Below are positions 22,911-30,477 of a DNA stretch of 33,872 bases, piece by piece. The position numbers were made by a program, and so were the translations under genes. Location of the stretch: positions 1 to 33,872 of the forward strand of contig JAFDED010000043.1 of NCBI GenBank assembly GCA_019310535.1, in the 5' to 3' direction. The DNA comes from Deltaproteobacteria bacterium. GTDB lineage: Bacteria; Desulfobacterota; JAFDED01. Position 1 is the first letter of the stretch. The number at the start of each line of letters is the position of its first letter. Under the pieces are notes generated by a model that was not told the DNA's origin, did no database searches, and saw only the letters and a list, made by a program, of their open reading frames with translations.

Positions 22911-23819
22911 ATGCGCGAGAAAGATTGGTCAGGATGCCATATCCCTCTGGTGACACCGTTCAAGGATGATCTGTCCATAGACGAGGACGGACTTCGACGC
23001 CTGGTGGATTATTTCATCGAGGAGGAGAAGGTAAGTGGGCTGGTGCCCTGCGGCACCACCGGCGAGTCCCCCACCCTCTCCCACGAGGAGCACAACCGGG
23101 TGATCGACATCGTGGTCAAGCATACAAGGGGCCGCGTCCCCGTCATCGCCGGAACGGGCTCCAACAGCACGGATGAAGCCATCTTCATGACGCGGCACGC
23201 GGAAGACGCGGGTGCAGACGCAACCCTCCAGGTCTGCCCCTATTATAATAAGCCCACCCAGAGCGGCCTCATCGCGCACTTCGAGGCCATCGCCGGAGCC
23301 TCCCGTCTCCCCATGATTATCTACAACATCCCGGGTCGCACCGGACGAAACATCGAGCCGGAGACTCTCATCAAGCTTTCCGAGATCGACAACATCATCG
23401 GGCTCAAGGACGCCGCCAACGACATCAATCAGACCATGGCCATCCTGCGGGCAACGATGAATGGGCCCAAGACGTTCTACGTGCTTTCAGGCGAGGACGC
23501 CATAACCTTCCCCATAATGACCCTGGGAGGACATGGGACCATCTGCGCCGTGGGAAACGTCATAGGGCGGGAATTCACCGAGATGGTTCGCCTGGTGATA
23601 AAGGAAGGAGATATAGAGAAAGCCCGGGAAATTCATTACCGGATGCTGCCCACGGTAAATGCCCTCTTCATCGAGACCAACCCTGTCCCTGTCAAAGAGG
23701 CGATGAATATGATGGGATTACCGGCAGGGCCGCTGCGCCTTCCCCTGGTGCCCATGCAGCCCAAGAACCGGGAGTTGCTGCGGCAGTGTCTGGTGGAGAT
23801 AGGTCGGCTGAAAGCATAA
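22911..23819 (+). CDS. dapA: 4-hydroxy-tetrahydrodipicolinate synthase
   Basis: It condenses pyruvate with aspartate semialdehyde in the diaminopimelate/lysine pathway, in the cytoplasm. The 302-residue TIM barrel has Gly48-Thr-Thr-Gly-Glu-Ser (substrate carboxylate site), Tyr111-Tyr112-Asn-Lys-Pro-Thr-Gln, Tyr138 in Ile-Tyr-Asn-Ile-Pro-Gly-Arg143, and the Schiff-base lysine Lys166 in Ile-Gly-Leu-Lys-Asp-Ala. AAGGAGG lies 6 bases before the ATG. Related aldolases such as N-acetylneuraminate lyase share the fold, but Gly-Thr-Thr-Gly-Glu-Ser and Arg143 favour DapA. No other lysine genes are near; a terminator-bearing leader suggests independent control. Confidence 0.95.
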   Translation: MREKDWSGCHIPLVTPFKDDLSIDEDGLRRLVDYFIEEEKVSGLVPCGTTGESPTLSHEEHNRVIDIVVKHTRGRVPVIAGTGSNSTDEAIFMTRHAEDAGADATLQVCPYYNKPTQSGLIAHFEAIAGASRLPMIIYNIPGRTGRNIEPETLIKLSEIDNIIGLKDAANDINQTMAILRATMNGPKTFYVLSGEDAITFPIMTLGGHGTICAVGNVIGREFTEMVRLVIKEGDIEKAREIHYRMLPTVNALFIETNPVPVKEAMNMMGLPAGPLRLPLVPMQPKNRELLRQCLVEIGRLKA

Positions 23820-23897
23820 TCACCATGCAGATAATGCCGCCTGCCCATTTCCTGGTATTGATGTTTCACCGAAGAGAATGCAGAGAATAAATAATAA

Positions 23898-24254
23898 TAG
23901 AATTATCCGCTTTGATCAGCAACATATTGATCAACGATATTACAGTCAAATTGCCGCCGATAATAGATGAAGTATGTTGTTGGGGTGGCCCGGACGACTT
24001 GTCGTCCGGGTCGCGAAGCGACAAGAGGTTTTGCCCGGTGCACTCCGCGCCCGAGAACCACTAGACGAGTCATGTACTGCCTCTTGCTACTGCTCAGCCC
24101 GGACAATACATTGTCCGGGCCACCCCTCATGGAACCTGAATGCCATTAAGGTTTGGCCAGTATTGAATCACAGCTTTCGGCCCAATGGGTAAGCAATAAG
24201 AATTATTAAAAATCAAGCAATTGAAGTTTTATTTGCTGACCTGATAGGATAATC
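23898..24254 (+). repeat. Mosaic hairpin repeat, copy R4 (long form)
   Basis: About 357 bases, near-identical in order to R2. Hairpin A has perfect 10-bp arms CCCGGACGAC/GTCGTCCGGG (23989-24010) and hairpin B perfect 10-bp arms CCCGGACAAT/ATTGTCCGGG (24098-24119). The AT-rich tail ends GATAGGATAATC. It fills most of the convergent gap between dapA and the pterin synthase gene, so its hairpins could also work as a two-way transcription stop. Confidence 0.8.
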
Positions 24255-24393
24255 CTAAAACATAATGAAAGGTTCTTTTTTTCTTTCTCTGCGATCTCCG
24301 TGATCTCCGCGGTAACTTTTCTTTCAGAGAGAGAATGGATGTACTGATGGTGTGCGAATTCTGAAGGCTGCGCCCCGCGGCGGCATGTGAAAA

Positions 24394-24849
24394 TTACTCG
24401 CCGCGGTATTCAACGAAATTGCTCTCCGTCTCGAACAGCCGGATGCGATGCAGCCTGGCGGGGTGGGTTCTACCACGGATCTCTTGCCAGATCCAGTGGG
24501 CGATGTTTTCCATGGAGGGGACTACCTGGCGAAAATGAGGAATTTCGTTGATGTTCCGGTGATCCAGCACATCGATGACCTGTTCTCGAACCACGCGGGC
24601 CAATAATTCCAGATCCATCACGCAGCCTGTGCGAGGATCCATAGGACCGGCTACCGTCACCTCAAGGCGGTAATTGTGGCCGTGGCCGCCGGGATTGGCG
24701 CATTTGCCGTAACGGCGGAAGTTCTCCTCCTCACTAAGGTAAGGGCTTACCATACGGTGGGAGGAACTAAAATGGAACACCTTTGTCAGGTACAAAATGG
24801 GGGAATGCGGTCCAGAAGCTCCCCCAGGAGTGTTATCCATTGGCCTCAT
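24394..24849 (-). CDS. 6-pyruvoyltetrahydropterin synthase/QueD family protein
   Basis: Members convert 7,8-dihydroneopterin triphosphate to pyruvoyl- or carboxy-tetrahydropterin, the latter for queuosine. Zinc ligands are His31 (in Phe-Ser-Ser-Ser-His) and His56/His58 in His-Gly-His-Asn-Tyr. The putative catalytic Cys50 stands in Cys-Ala-Asn-Pro-Gly-Gly-His-Gly-His. Leu-Asp-His-Arg-Asn-Ile-Asn (95-101), the Glu of Pro-Ser-Met-Glu-Asn and the Glu-Thr of Phe-Glu-Thr complete the family set. Cys-x5-His-Gly-His resembles eukaryote-type PTPS more than the Cys-x3-His-Gly-His of E. coli QueD. The frame is open from 24924, 3 bases after the upstream gene; ATG 24849 or 24840 fits family length better. 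It may be the last gene of the E1alpha transcript. Confidence 0.85.
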   Translation of the reverse strand: MRPMDNTPGGASGPHSPILYLTKVFHFSSSHRMVSPYLSEEENFRRYGKCANPGGHGHNYRLEVTVAGPMDPRTGCVMDLELLARVVREQVIDVLDHRNINEIPHFRQVVPSMENIAHWIWQEIRGRTHPARLHRIRLFETESNFVEYRGE

Positions 24850-24927
24850 TTTTATTTTATTTCGTCCAACCCCCGGCTGGCCGTGGTGCCGGGCCAGGGC
24901 GGGCTTAGACACCCCCTGAATCATTTC

Positions 24928-25428
24928 TCAGGCCGGAGGCAGTGGACAGGAAGCGCGGATAGGCTGAGCTTCGTCCTTTGCGGGAAGGCTCTCCAACAGC
25001 GCCATTTTGCGCTCAAGGATCAGAAGGCCTTCCTCCAGTGCTTTCTGCTCATCCCCCGATTGCACGATGCGGTGGGAGTCCGTCAGGATGCTCCGTGGGT
25101 TCAGGCAGCGCCGTATGAACCGTCTAATGGGCTGCAGGGATTGTTGCTCCTTCGCCCGCAGTTGATCCCGGCGGCTTGACAGGATCTGACGGCGAACATC
25201 GATTTCAGCCCGGATGACGTCCCGAATCACAAGGCCCTCCTTTGTCAGCGCCCGCCGGCGATAGAGCTTGACAAAAGTGGATACAGCCCCATCCAGGTCG
25301 TCCTTTCTCAGAAGCGCTATGATGGTTCTCAAATACAGACGCCAGGGAAGCCAGCCCCTTGCTTTGGCTGTATTCAGACAGCATCTGGCCATCAAAACCA
25401 GGCCTATCCGGAGGGGTAAGTCCAGCAT
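24928..25428 (-). CDS. Protein of unknown function (166 aa), translationally coupled
   Basis: I do not recognise the family. The N-terminal 60 residues are rich in Leu/Ile and Arg without a clear membrane span. A basic, Arg-rich middle (about 75-110) and a C-terminal Leu/Glu helix that may form a coiled coil (about 128-150) follow. The start ATG is 2 bases after the stop of the upstream 98-residue gene and has no ribosome site of its own, which suggests translational coupling. The stop precedes the longest possible pterin synthase start by 3 bases. A function cannot be given; the fixed packing argues it works with its two small neighbours. Confidence 0.6.
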   Translation of the reverse strand: MLDLPLRIGLVLMARCCLNTAKARGWLPWRLYLRTIIALLRKDDLDGAVSTFVKLYRRRALTKEGLVIRDVIRAEIDVRRQILSSRRDQLRAKEQQSLQPIRRFIRRCLNPRSILTDSHRIVQSGDEQKALEEGLLILERKMALLESLPAKDEAQPIRASCPLPPA

Positions 25429-25430
25429 GA

Positions 25431-25727
25431 TCAGATCTGTAATGCCCGCTCCAGGTAAGCGGCTGCATGAGGGTAGCGCTGCTTATATGATTTCCATTCT
25501 TCTTCGGTGAGTTCCACGGGTTCCTTCCCGAAGCTGCGAACGATGGTATCGTGTAATTGCTGAATCAGGTCCCGGTTGGCGTTGGCGACCCCCAGCACGG
25601 CGCCTGCAATCTCGAACATGCCGTTGACGAAATCAACTCCCGTAAGCGCCTCCAGTCCATGATCCACCAGTATACCTCCCAGGTACCCAAGACTCCCCTG
25701 GACAAAGGTCTTTTTAATCCTGTCCAT
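25431..25727 (-). CDS. Small glycine-rich protein of unknown function (98 aa)
   Basis: AAGGAG lies 6 bases before the ATG, so the start is well supported. The first 60 residues carry repeated Gly/Ala/Val/Leu patterns (Gly-Ser-Leu-Gly-Tyr-Leu-Gly-Gly, later Ala-Gly-Ala-Val-Leu-Gly-Val-Ala), which could be amphipathic membrane-associating helices rather than full spans. The C-terminal part is charged and helical. No known motif was recognised. The gene sits between a one-span membrane protein and a 166-residue unknown on the same strand. Confidence 0.6.
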   Translation of the reverse strand: MDRIKKTFVQGSLGYLGGILVDHGLEALTGVDFVNGMFEIAGAVLGVANANRDLIQQLHDTIVRSFGKEPVELTEEEWKSYKQRYPHAAAYLERALQI

Positions 25728-25787
25728 GCAGGACTCCTTTCTTATTGCCTTATTGCGTGATTGAATACAAAAAACAGGAATAACCGC

Positions 25788-26012
25788 TCACGATGAATTC
25801 TCCGAATTCTTCACCGCCTTGACAGCCTTCCGTATCAATTCGTCTTTTTTCCGAACTCTGGCTTCAAGCTCGCTAATCTGGCGGCGAAGACGCCTTTCCT
25901 GCCTTCCGCCCAGGACGAACCCTACCGTGCGGTCGATCACAATGGCAGAGGCCCATCCCACCACCACCCCGCAGCCAAGGCCCAGCAAGAAAGAAGAAAA
26001 ATCGCCGCTCAT
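25788..26012 (-). CDS. Small single-span membrane protein with cytoplasmic coiled coil (74 aa)
   Basis: GGGAGG stands 4 bases before the ATG. Residues about 6-32 form one hydrophobic, glycine-rich transmembrane helix (Leu-Gly-Leu-Gly-Cys-Gly-Val-Val-Val-Gly-Trp-Ala). An Arg-rich stretch then predicts the C-terminal side in the cytoplasm, with a heptad-like Lys/Glu/Leu helix to the end. The architecture resembles small membrane adaptors such as LapA-like or phage-shock-type proteins, but no family is recognised. The gene follows the E2 gene by 120 bases on the same strand. Confidence 0.65.
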   Translation of the reverse strand: MSGDFSSFLLGLGCGVVVGWASAIVIDRTVGFVLGGRQERRLRRQISELEARVRKKDELIRKAVKAVKNSENSS

Positions 26013-26132
26013 GTCGCCTCCCTATCACGGCACCGATTATCTTTGAGCCACGCTTCATTTTTTTGATTATATCGAATCAATAGATTAAAGGCAAATCAAG
26101 CGATTTTATCAGGGCATCGGCTTTTCAACCCA

Positions 26133-27356
26133 CTAAGCGCCTTCCGGCATAAGCGAAGCGGGGTTCTCCAGTTCATGTTTGATGGACTGGAGGAACCTGG
26201 CTGCCACGACCCCATCCAGAAGCCGGTGATCGTATGCGAGACAAAGCCTCATCATGGAGCGGATGGCGATGGCATCATTGATCACCACGGGCTTTTTCTC
26301 TATCTTCCCCACCGCCAGGATTGCGCTTTCCGGTGGGTTGATGATGGGCACGAAGAACTCCACGTCAAACATTCCAAGGTTTGTTATTGTGAAGGTGCTG
26401 TCGGCGAGAATCTCCGGGGAGTGCTCCCCTTTTCGGACTAATTCTGCCAACCGTCGGGTCTCCCGGGCGACAGCGAAGATATCCCGAGCATCCGCCCGTC
26501 GCAGCACAGGTGTGATAAGGCCCCTTTCAAGGGCGACGGCGACGCTGATATTGATGTCTTCATCTACCTCAATCCGCCCATCTCTCAGGGAGGCGTTCAC
26601 CATGGGAAACGCTCTCAGGGCCTTAGCCGCGGCCGCTAAAACAACATCGTTCACCGATGGCCGAACCCCGTGTTTCCTCTCCCATGCCTCCTTATTATTA
26701 TCGCGGATCCTCACGAGTTCGGTAACATCGGCACTCATGAAATGCTCGGCCCTGGGGGCGCTCCGCCAGCTTTCCAACATCCTGTCTGCGATGGTTTTCC
26801 GCATTCCCGAAAACGGCAATGTCCGGCGTATACCATGTTTGGGTTCTTCCTCCGGGAATGCCCGCTCAGAAGGCCTGAAATGCAACACATCTTCTTTCGT
26901 GATACGGCCTCCGGGTCCTGTTCCGCGTATCCTGGATATGTCCAGTCCTCTTTCTCCTGCCAGTTTTCTGGCGATTGGGGTGATCAATATCCGCTTTTTT
27001 TCTTCAGGGGCGGCTGCGGGGGTTCCTGGAGCTGGAGATGCGGAAACACCGCGCGCCTCCGGTTCGTCCTCTTTTCTCTTTTCCTTTACCATATCCCGAT
27101 AAGCGCTGATATCCTCATCAGATTCTGCAATGACGCCGATAATTGCGTTAATTGGAACCAGCTCTTCTTCGCGCTCCACAATAAGCCTCAGTATGCCGGT
27201 CCCCGGGGCTTCGATTTCATAGTTGACCTTTTGCGTCTCGATCTCAACTATAGGCTCGCCCTTTTGGACAGGCTCCCCTTCATGCTTTATCCACCTGAGG
27301 ATGGTTCCCTCCTTCATGGCATCATCAAGGCGGGGCATTCTAACTTCCCAGATCAT
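26133..27356 (-). CDS. Dihydrolipoamide acyltransferase E2 of a 2-oxoacid/acetoin dehydrogenase complex
   Basis: This forms the core of the complex and passes the acyl group from E1 to CoA. One lipoyl domain (1-78) has the lipoylated Lys43 in Glu-Thr-Gln-Lys. An Ala/Pro linker (about 100-120) leads to an E3/E1-binding domain (about 124-158, Thr-Pro-Ile-Ala-Arg-Lys-Leu-Ala, Gly-Thr-Gly-Pro-Gly-Gly-Arg-Ile). The catalytic domain (about 175-407) ends in Tyr-Asp-His377-Arg-Leu-Leu-Asp381-Gly. At 407 residues it is a normal one-lipoyl E2. GGAGG is 12 bases before the ATG, a rather long spacing. It is third in an E1alpha-E1beta-E2 operon. No E3 gene is in the window, so E3 must be shared. Acetyl, acetoin or branched-chain specificity cannot be decided. 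Confidence 0.93.
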   Translation of the reverse strand: MIWEVRMPRLDDAMKEGTILRWIKHEGEPVQKGEPIVEIETQKVNYEIEAPGTGILRLIVEREEELVPINAIIGVIAESDEDISAYRDMVKEKRKEDEPEARGVSASPAPGTPAAAPEEKKRILITPIARKLAGERGLDISRIRGTGPGGRITKEDVLHFRPSERAFPEEEPKHGIRRTLPFSGMRKTIADRMLESWRSAPRAEHFMSADVTELVRIRDNNKEAWERKHGVRPSVNDVVLAAAAKALRAFPMVNASLRDGRIEVDEDINISVAVALERGLITPVLRRADARDIFAVARETRRLAELVRKGEHSPEILADSTFTITNLGMFDVEFFVPIINPPESAILAVGKIEKKPVVINDAIAIRSMMRLCLAYDHRLLDGVVAARFLQSIKHELENPASLMPEGA

Positions 27357-27417
27357 CGCTTAAATTATCCTCCATAAGTAACTTTTCCGGACAGGTCATT
27401 TACAACGAGACAATTCT

Positions 27418-28389
27418 CTACTCCAGCATGCGGCGGACCTCTCGAGCTATACTTGCACTGTTCGGGAGCACAAAGGCTTCCATCTGGGGAGCGGAGGGTA
27501 TTGGCGTATTGGGCACGGCCAGTCGGGCAGGTGGTGAGTCAAGGTAATCGAAGGCCTCTTCCATCACTGAAGATACAATCTCAGCACCAACGCCGCCGCG
27601 CTTGGGTCCTGCCTCCACTACCAGCAAGCGGTTGGTCTTCTGGATGGAACGCACGATGCCTGGCAGATCCAGCGGCACCAAGGTGCGGGGGTCCAAAACT
27701 TCCGCATCGATACCTTCCCGTTCCAGATCCTCAGCCGCTCGCAAAGCCTCAGGAACCATAGCTGAGACGGCTACGATGGTAATGTCCTTCCCCTCCCTTT
27801 TGATATCGGCCTCTCCCAGAGGAATGGTGTATTCCTCCTCGGGAACGATCCCCTTGGTTCCGTAAAGAGCGAAAGACTCGATGAATATCACAGGGTTATC
27901 GTCGCGCACGGCAGATTTGAGCAGCCCTTTGACGTCATAAGGCGTTGATGGGAGGGCGATCTTCAAACCGGGAAAATGCTGAAACATGGGCTCCAGGCTC
28001 TGGGAATGCTGAGCGGCACGGTTGGCGCCAATGCCGATAGAGGTCCGAATCACCAGGGGCACCGACATCTGTCCCCCCGTCATATAGAGATATTTGGCCG
28101 CCTGGTTGCCGATCTGATCCATGGCGCGAAGGGTAAAATCGCAAAAGAGAATTTGAACTATAGGCCGCCATCCGGTTATAGCCGCTCCCACCGCACAACC
28201 CACCACCGAGTCCTCTGAGATGGGCGTATCGCGGACCCGTTCCGGACCAAATCGCTCCAGCAATCCAAGGGCGGACTTGAAACTTCCCCCGCCCTCCACG
28301 CCCTGACCCATGATGAAAACCCTCTCATCTCTCTCCATCTCCTCGGCGGTGGCTTCTGCAATGGCCGAAACATACATGATCTCTTTCAC
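27418..28389 (-). CDS. Thiamine-diphosphate dehydrogenase E1 beta subunit (PdhB/AcoB type)
   Basis: A 323-residue beta subunit of an alpha2beta2 E1 component. The start region has Glu-Ala-x-x-Glu-Glu-Met-Glu-Arg-Asp, then Gly-Gly-Ser-Phe, Asp-Thr-Pro-Ile-Ser-Glu (ThDP-activating glutamate), and Ile-Leu-Phe-Cys-Asp-Phe with Ala-Met-Asp-Gln-Ile-x-Asn-Gln-Ala-Ala-Lys. The C-terminal transketolase domain (about 200-320) contains Val-Leu-Asp-Pro-Arg-Thr-Leu-Val-Pro-Leu-Asp. GTG 28389 follows AGGAGG by 8 bases. It starts 15 bases after the alpha gene and precedes E2 by 61 bases. The gene order matches acoA-acoB-acoC as well as Gram-positive pdhA-pdhB-pdhC. Confidence 0.93.
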   Translation of the reverse strand: MKEIMYVSAIAEATAEEMERDERVFIMGQGVEGGGSFKSALGLLERFGPERVRDTPISEDSVVGCAVGAAITGWRPIVQILFCDFTLRAMDQIGNQAAKYLYMTGGQMSVPLVIRTSIGIGANRAAQHSQSLEPMFQHFPGLKIALPSTPYDVKGLLKSAVRDDNPVIFIESFALYGTKGIVPEEEYTIPLGEADIKREGKDITIVAVSAMVPEALRAAEDLEREGIDAEVLDPRTLVPLDLPGIVRSIQKTNRLLVVEAGPKRGGVGAEIVSSVMEEAFDYLDSPPARLAVPNTPIPSAPQMEAFVLPNSASIAREVRRMLE

Positions 28390-28404
28390 TACATGGTCCT
28401 CCTC

Positions 28405-29373
28405 TTAAGATTTGAACACATCTGTTAATGCCCATTCCGGCGGGACGTCCTCGCTGTTTTGTGCAAAAGCCACTGCCTCTTCAATCTCCTGGCGGCAACG
28501 GTGGTCCATCTCTTCCAGATCATTCTCTGTGATCCACTCCTTATCCAGAAGGAACTCCCGGGCCCTCTTGATAGGGTCCTTTTCCTCCCAAGATGCTATT
28601 TCTTCCTCGCATCGATAGGCAAGGCCGCGGGTCGGGTCGGATTCGGCATGGCCGCGGAACCGATAGGTCTTGCATTCCAGCAAAGTAGCACCTTCGCCAT
28701 TGCGGGCCCGCAGCACGGCCTCATATGTCGCTTCGTACACAGCCACCACATCCATGCCGTCCACCTTGTAGCCAGGAATCCCATAGCCCGCCGCCCGAAT
28801 GTAAAAATCCTGGACAGAAGAATGGCGAGATAATGGGACCGATACCTGGTAATAATTGTTTTCGCACACTAACACAAGAGGCAGTTTCCAAATCCCGGCA
28901 AGGTTCATGCTCTCGTGGCAGGGCCCGCTGTTGGCGGCCCCATCCCCGAAAAAGCCCACGGTTACCTGCTGACTGCCCCGAAGTTTGACGGATAGGGCAA
29001 CACCGCACGCTATAGGGAGAGAAGATCCAACAATGCCATTGGCCCCCAGCATTCCCACTGAAGGGTCAATGATATGCATGGCGCCTCCCTTGCCTTTGTT
29101 GGATCCGGTCTTCTTAGCCATCAGCTCGGCTATCAGGGCCTTGAGATTCCCGCCCTTTGCTATATAATGGCCCTTGCCCCGATGGGTGCTCAGGACATAA
29201 TCATCTTTATTCAGGGCGCCGCATACGCCCACAGCTACTGCCTCCTCGCCCAAACAGAGATGGATCATTCCCGGAAGACCTGCCCGATAAAGCTCGATGA
29301 TCTTTTCATCGACACGGCGGCTGAGCAGCATCTTTTCGTACATTGAAATCATGGTCTCTTTGGAAATTGCCAT
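28405..29373 (-). CDS. Thiamine-diphosphate dehydrogenase E1 alpha subunit (PdhA/AcoA type)
   Basis: A 322-residue subunit that binds thiamine diphosphate and decarboxylates the 2-oxoacid (or cleaves acetoin). The cofactor motif runs from Gly143-Asp144-Gly145 to Asn172-Asn173. Thr-His-Arg-Gly-Lys-Gly-His (63-69) lies in the active site, and Arg-Gly-His-Ala-Glu-Ser-Asp-Pro (240-247) is the phosphorylation-loop equivalent. The start has GGGAG 7 bases before ATG. It is the first gene of the minus-strand operon, divergent from an Rrf2 regulator with about 416 bases between them, and its leader holds a terminator-like hairpin. Whether the complex uses pyruvate, acetoin or a branched-chain acid is open. 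Confidence 0.93.
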   Translation of the reverse strand: MAISKETMISMYEKMLLSRRVDEKIIELYRAGLPGMIHLCLGEEAVAVGVCGALNKDDYVLSTHRGKGHYIAKGGNLKALIAELMAKKTGSNKGKGGAMHIIDPSVGMLGANGIVGSSLPIACGVALSVKLRGSQQVTVGFFGDGAANSGPCHESMNLAGIWKLPLVLVCENNYYQVSVPLSRHSSVQDFYIRAAGYGIPGYKVDGMDVVAVYEATYEAVLRARNGEGATLLECKTYRFRGHAESDPTRGLAYRCEEEIASWEEKDPIKRAREFLLDKEWITENDLEEMDHRCRQEIEEAVAFAQNSEDVPPEWALTDVFKS

Positions 29374-29413
29374 TTTTTTCTCCCGTCGGTCATCTTCGAT
29401 CTTCGTTCAGCGT

Positions 29414-29451
29414 AAAAAACAAACTGCGGGCTTTTTCCCTCTTCGCCCGCA
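29414..29451 (-). terminator. Terminator-like hairpin in the E1 alpha leader
   Basis: On the minus strand TGCGGGC (29451-29445) pairs perfectly with GCCCGCA (29431-29425) around a 13-base loop, followed by GTTTGTTTTTT. It stands about 40 bases upstream of the E1 alpha start, in the direction of transcription. The stem is only 7 bp and the T run has one G, so strength would be moderate. It could be an attenuator. Confidence 0.5.
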
Positions 29452-29674
29452 ACCAAAGCCCAAAGCCCAATGAAATGTGGAAACGCCTCCAGCCAGGTCT
29501 TTAGCCCACCTCAGCACCATCGTCAATTGATAATCTATGGTATCAGAACATGGATCGAGGCGGTAAAAGCAGAAAGTAAGAAAATAAAAATCAGATCTGC
29601 CTTCTATTATCGATAGCAAGCGCATTTTTCTTTGTCAAGCCGAAAAATACGCACTAATGCGATTGAGTTTTTTC
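29452..29674. other. Divergent control region between the dehydrogenase operon and the Rrf2 regulator
   Basis: No gene is seen. On the minus strand TTGACG followed after 17 bases by TAAAGA (about 29529-29501) is a weak promoter candidate for the E1 alpha operon. The rest is AT-rich, with no clear operator palindrome. The whole divergent gap is 416 bases (29374-29789). Confidence 0.35.
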
Positions 29675-29703
29675 TTGACATTCCAAAATGATAATGGTAA
29701 TTT
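29675..29703 (+). promoter_or_regulatory. Sigma70-like promoter of the Rrf2 gene
   Basis: TTGACA (29675-29680) is a perfect -35 box and TAATTT (29698-29703) follows after 17 bases. The surrounding sequence is strongly AT-rich. Rrf2 proteins often bind their own promoters, so the AT-rich stretch just downstream (about 29703-29750) may contain an operator, though no clear palindrome was found. Confidence 0.6.
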
Positions 29704-29789
29704 GCTTATTAATTTAATCAACAAAACTTTCTCGTTTTATTGAAAAAAAATCAACAGATTGTTCATAACAGTTTAAGAGGAGAGCGGTT

Positions 29790-30257
29790 GTGCTGAGATT
29801 GTCAACCAAAAGCAGATATGGTTTGAGGGCTATATTCGATATTGCATATAACTCCAAGGGCAAGCCCACTCAGGTAAAAGATATTTCTCGCCGCCAGGAA
29901 ATTCCTCCACGATACCTTGAACAGATTTTTAGAAACCTGACAAGGGCTAGGATCGTTGGAAGCAAGCGGGGCCCCAATGGAGGATATTTCCTGCTGAAAC
30001 ACCGTGATGAGATCACCATCAAAGACATCATCAACGCCGCTGATGGCGCCATTGAGGTGGTCCCCTGCACCACCAATGCTTCCCCGCTGTCGCGATGCCA
30101 TCGTTCTGAACATTGCGCGGCGCGAACTATTTGGCGTGAAGCCCAGGAGATTCTATCAAAATTTTTAGGTTCGATGACCATTGCTGATTTATGCACTAAG
30201 GCGGAAGCTCTCGGAGTGGAGAAAGAGAATAATGGTAAGTTGGATCTCTCGATATGA
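29790..30257 (+). CDS. Rrf2-family transcriptional regulator with Fe-S-type cysteines
   Basis: A 155-residue winged-helix regulator of the IscR/CymR/NsrR family. The N-terminus (Leu-Ser-Thr-Lys-Ser-Arg-Tyr-Gly-Leu-Arg-Ala) is typical, and the recognition region Ile-Pro-Pro-Arg-Tyr-Leu-Glu-Gln-Ile-Phe lies at 38-47. The wing has Gly-Pro-Asn-Gly-Gly-Tyr (61-66). Cys93, Cys103 and Cys109 are placed like the 2Fe-2S ligands of IscR, though the first spacing is longer (x9 rather than x5). GAGGAG precedes GTG 29790. It is divergent from the E1alpha-E1beta-E2 operon and upstream of the homocysteine gene, so it could respond to Fe-S, redox or sulfur state. Its targets are inferred from position only. 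Confidence 0.9.
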   Translation: MLRLSTKSRYGLRAIFDIAYNSKGKPTQVKDISRRQEIPPRYLEQIFRNLTRARIVGSKRGPNGGYFLLKHRDEITIKDIINAADGAIEVVPCTTNASPLSRCHRSEHCAARTIWREAQEILSKFLGSMTIADLCTKAEALGVEKENNGKLDLSI

Positions 30258-30477
30258 ACTATGGCTGCCTGCTGACAGAGCGGCGCCGCAATGGATAGAA
30301 GTCCCAGAGGCTTCTAATCAACAAAGAGAAAGGGGGTGGTTGGTGTGTGTGACGACATGAGCGACATGTCCCACATGTGTAAAATGTGTCACTGGAAATG
30401 TTTTTTTGTAATGTCCACAACACAGAGGCCACCCCAGGGGATTTTCCTCCTTTCTGGCGGTGGCGGTAGGAGGAAAA

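Noticed and set aside
22735..22953. 72-codon frame in the dapA leader with a good ribosome site
   Set aside because: It spans the intrinsic terminator and overlaps the dapA start, and the peptide is not recognised; kept only as a leader-peptide possibility.
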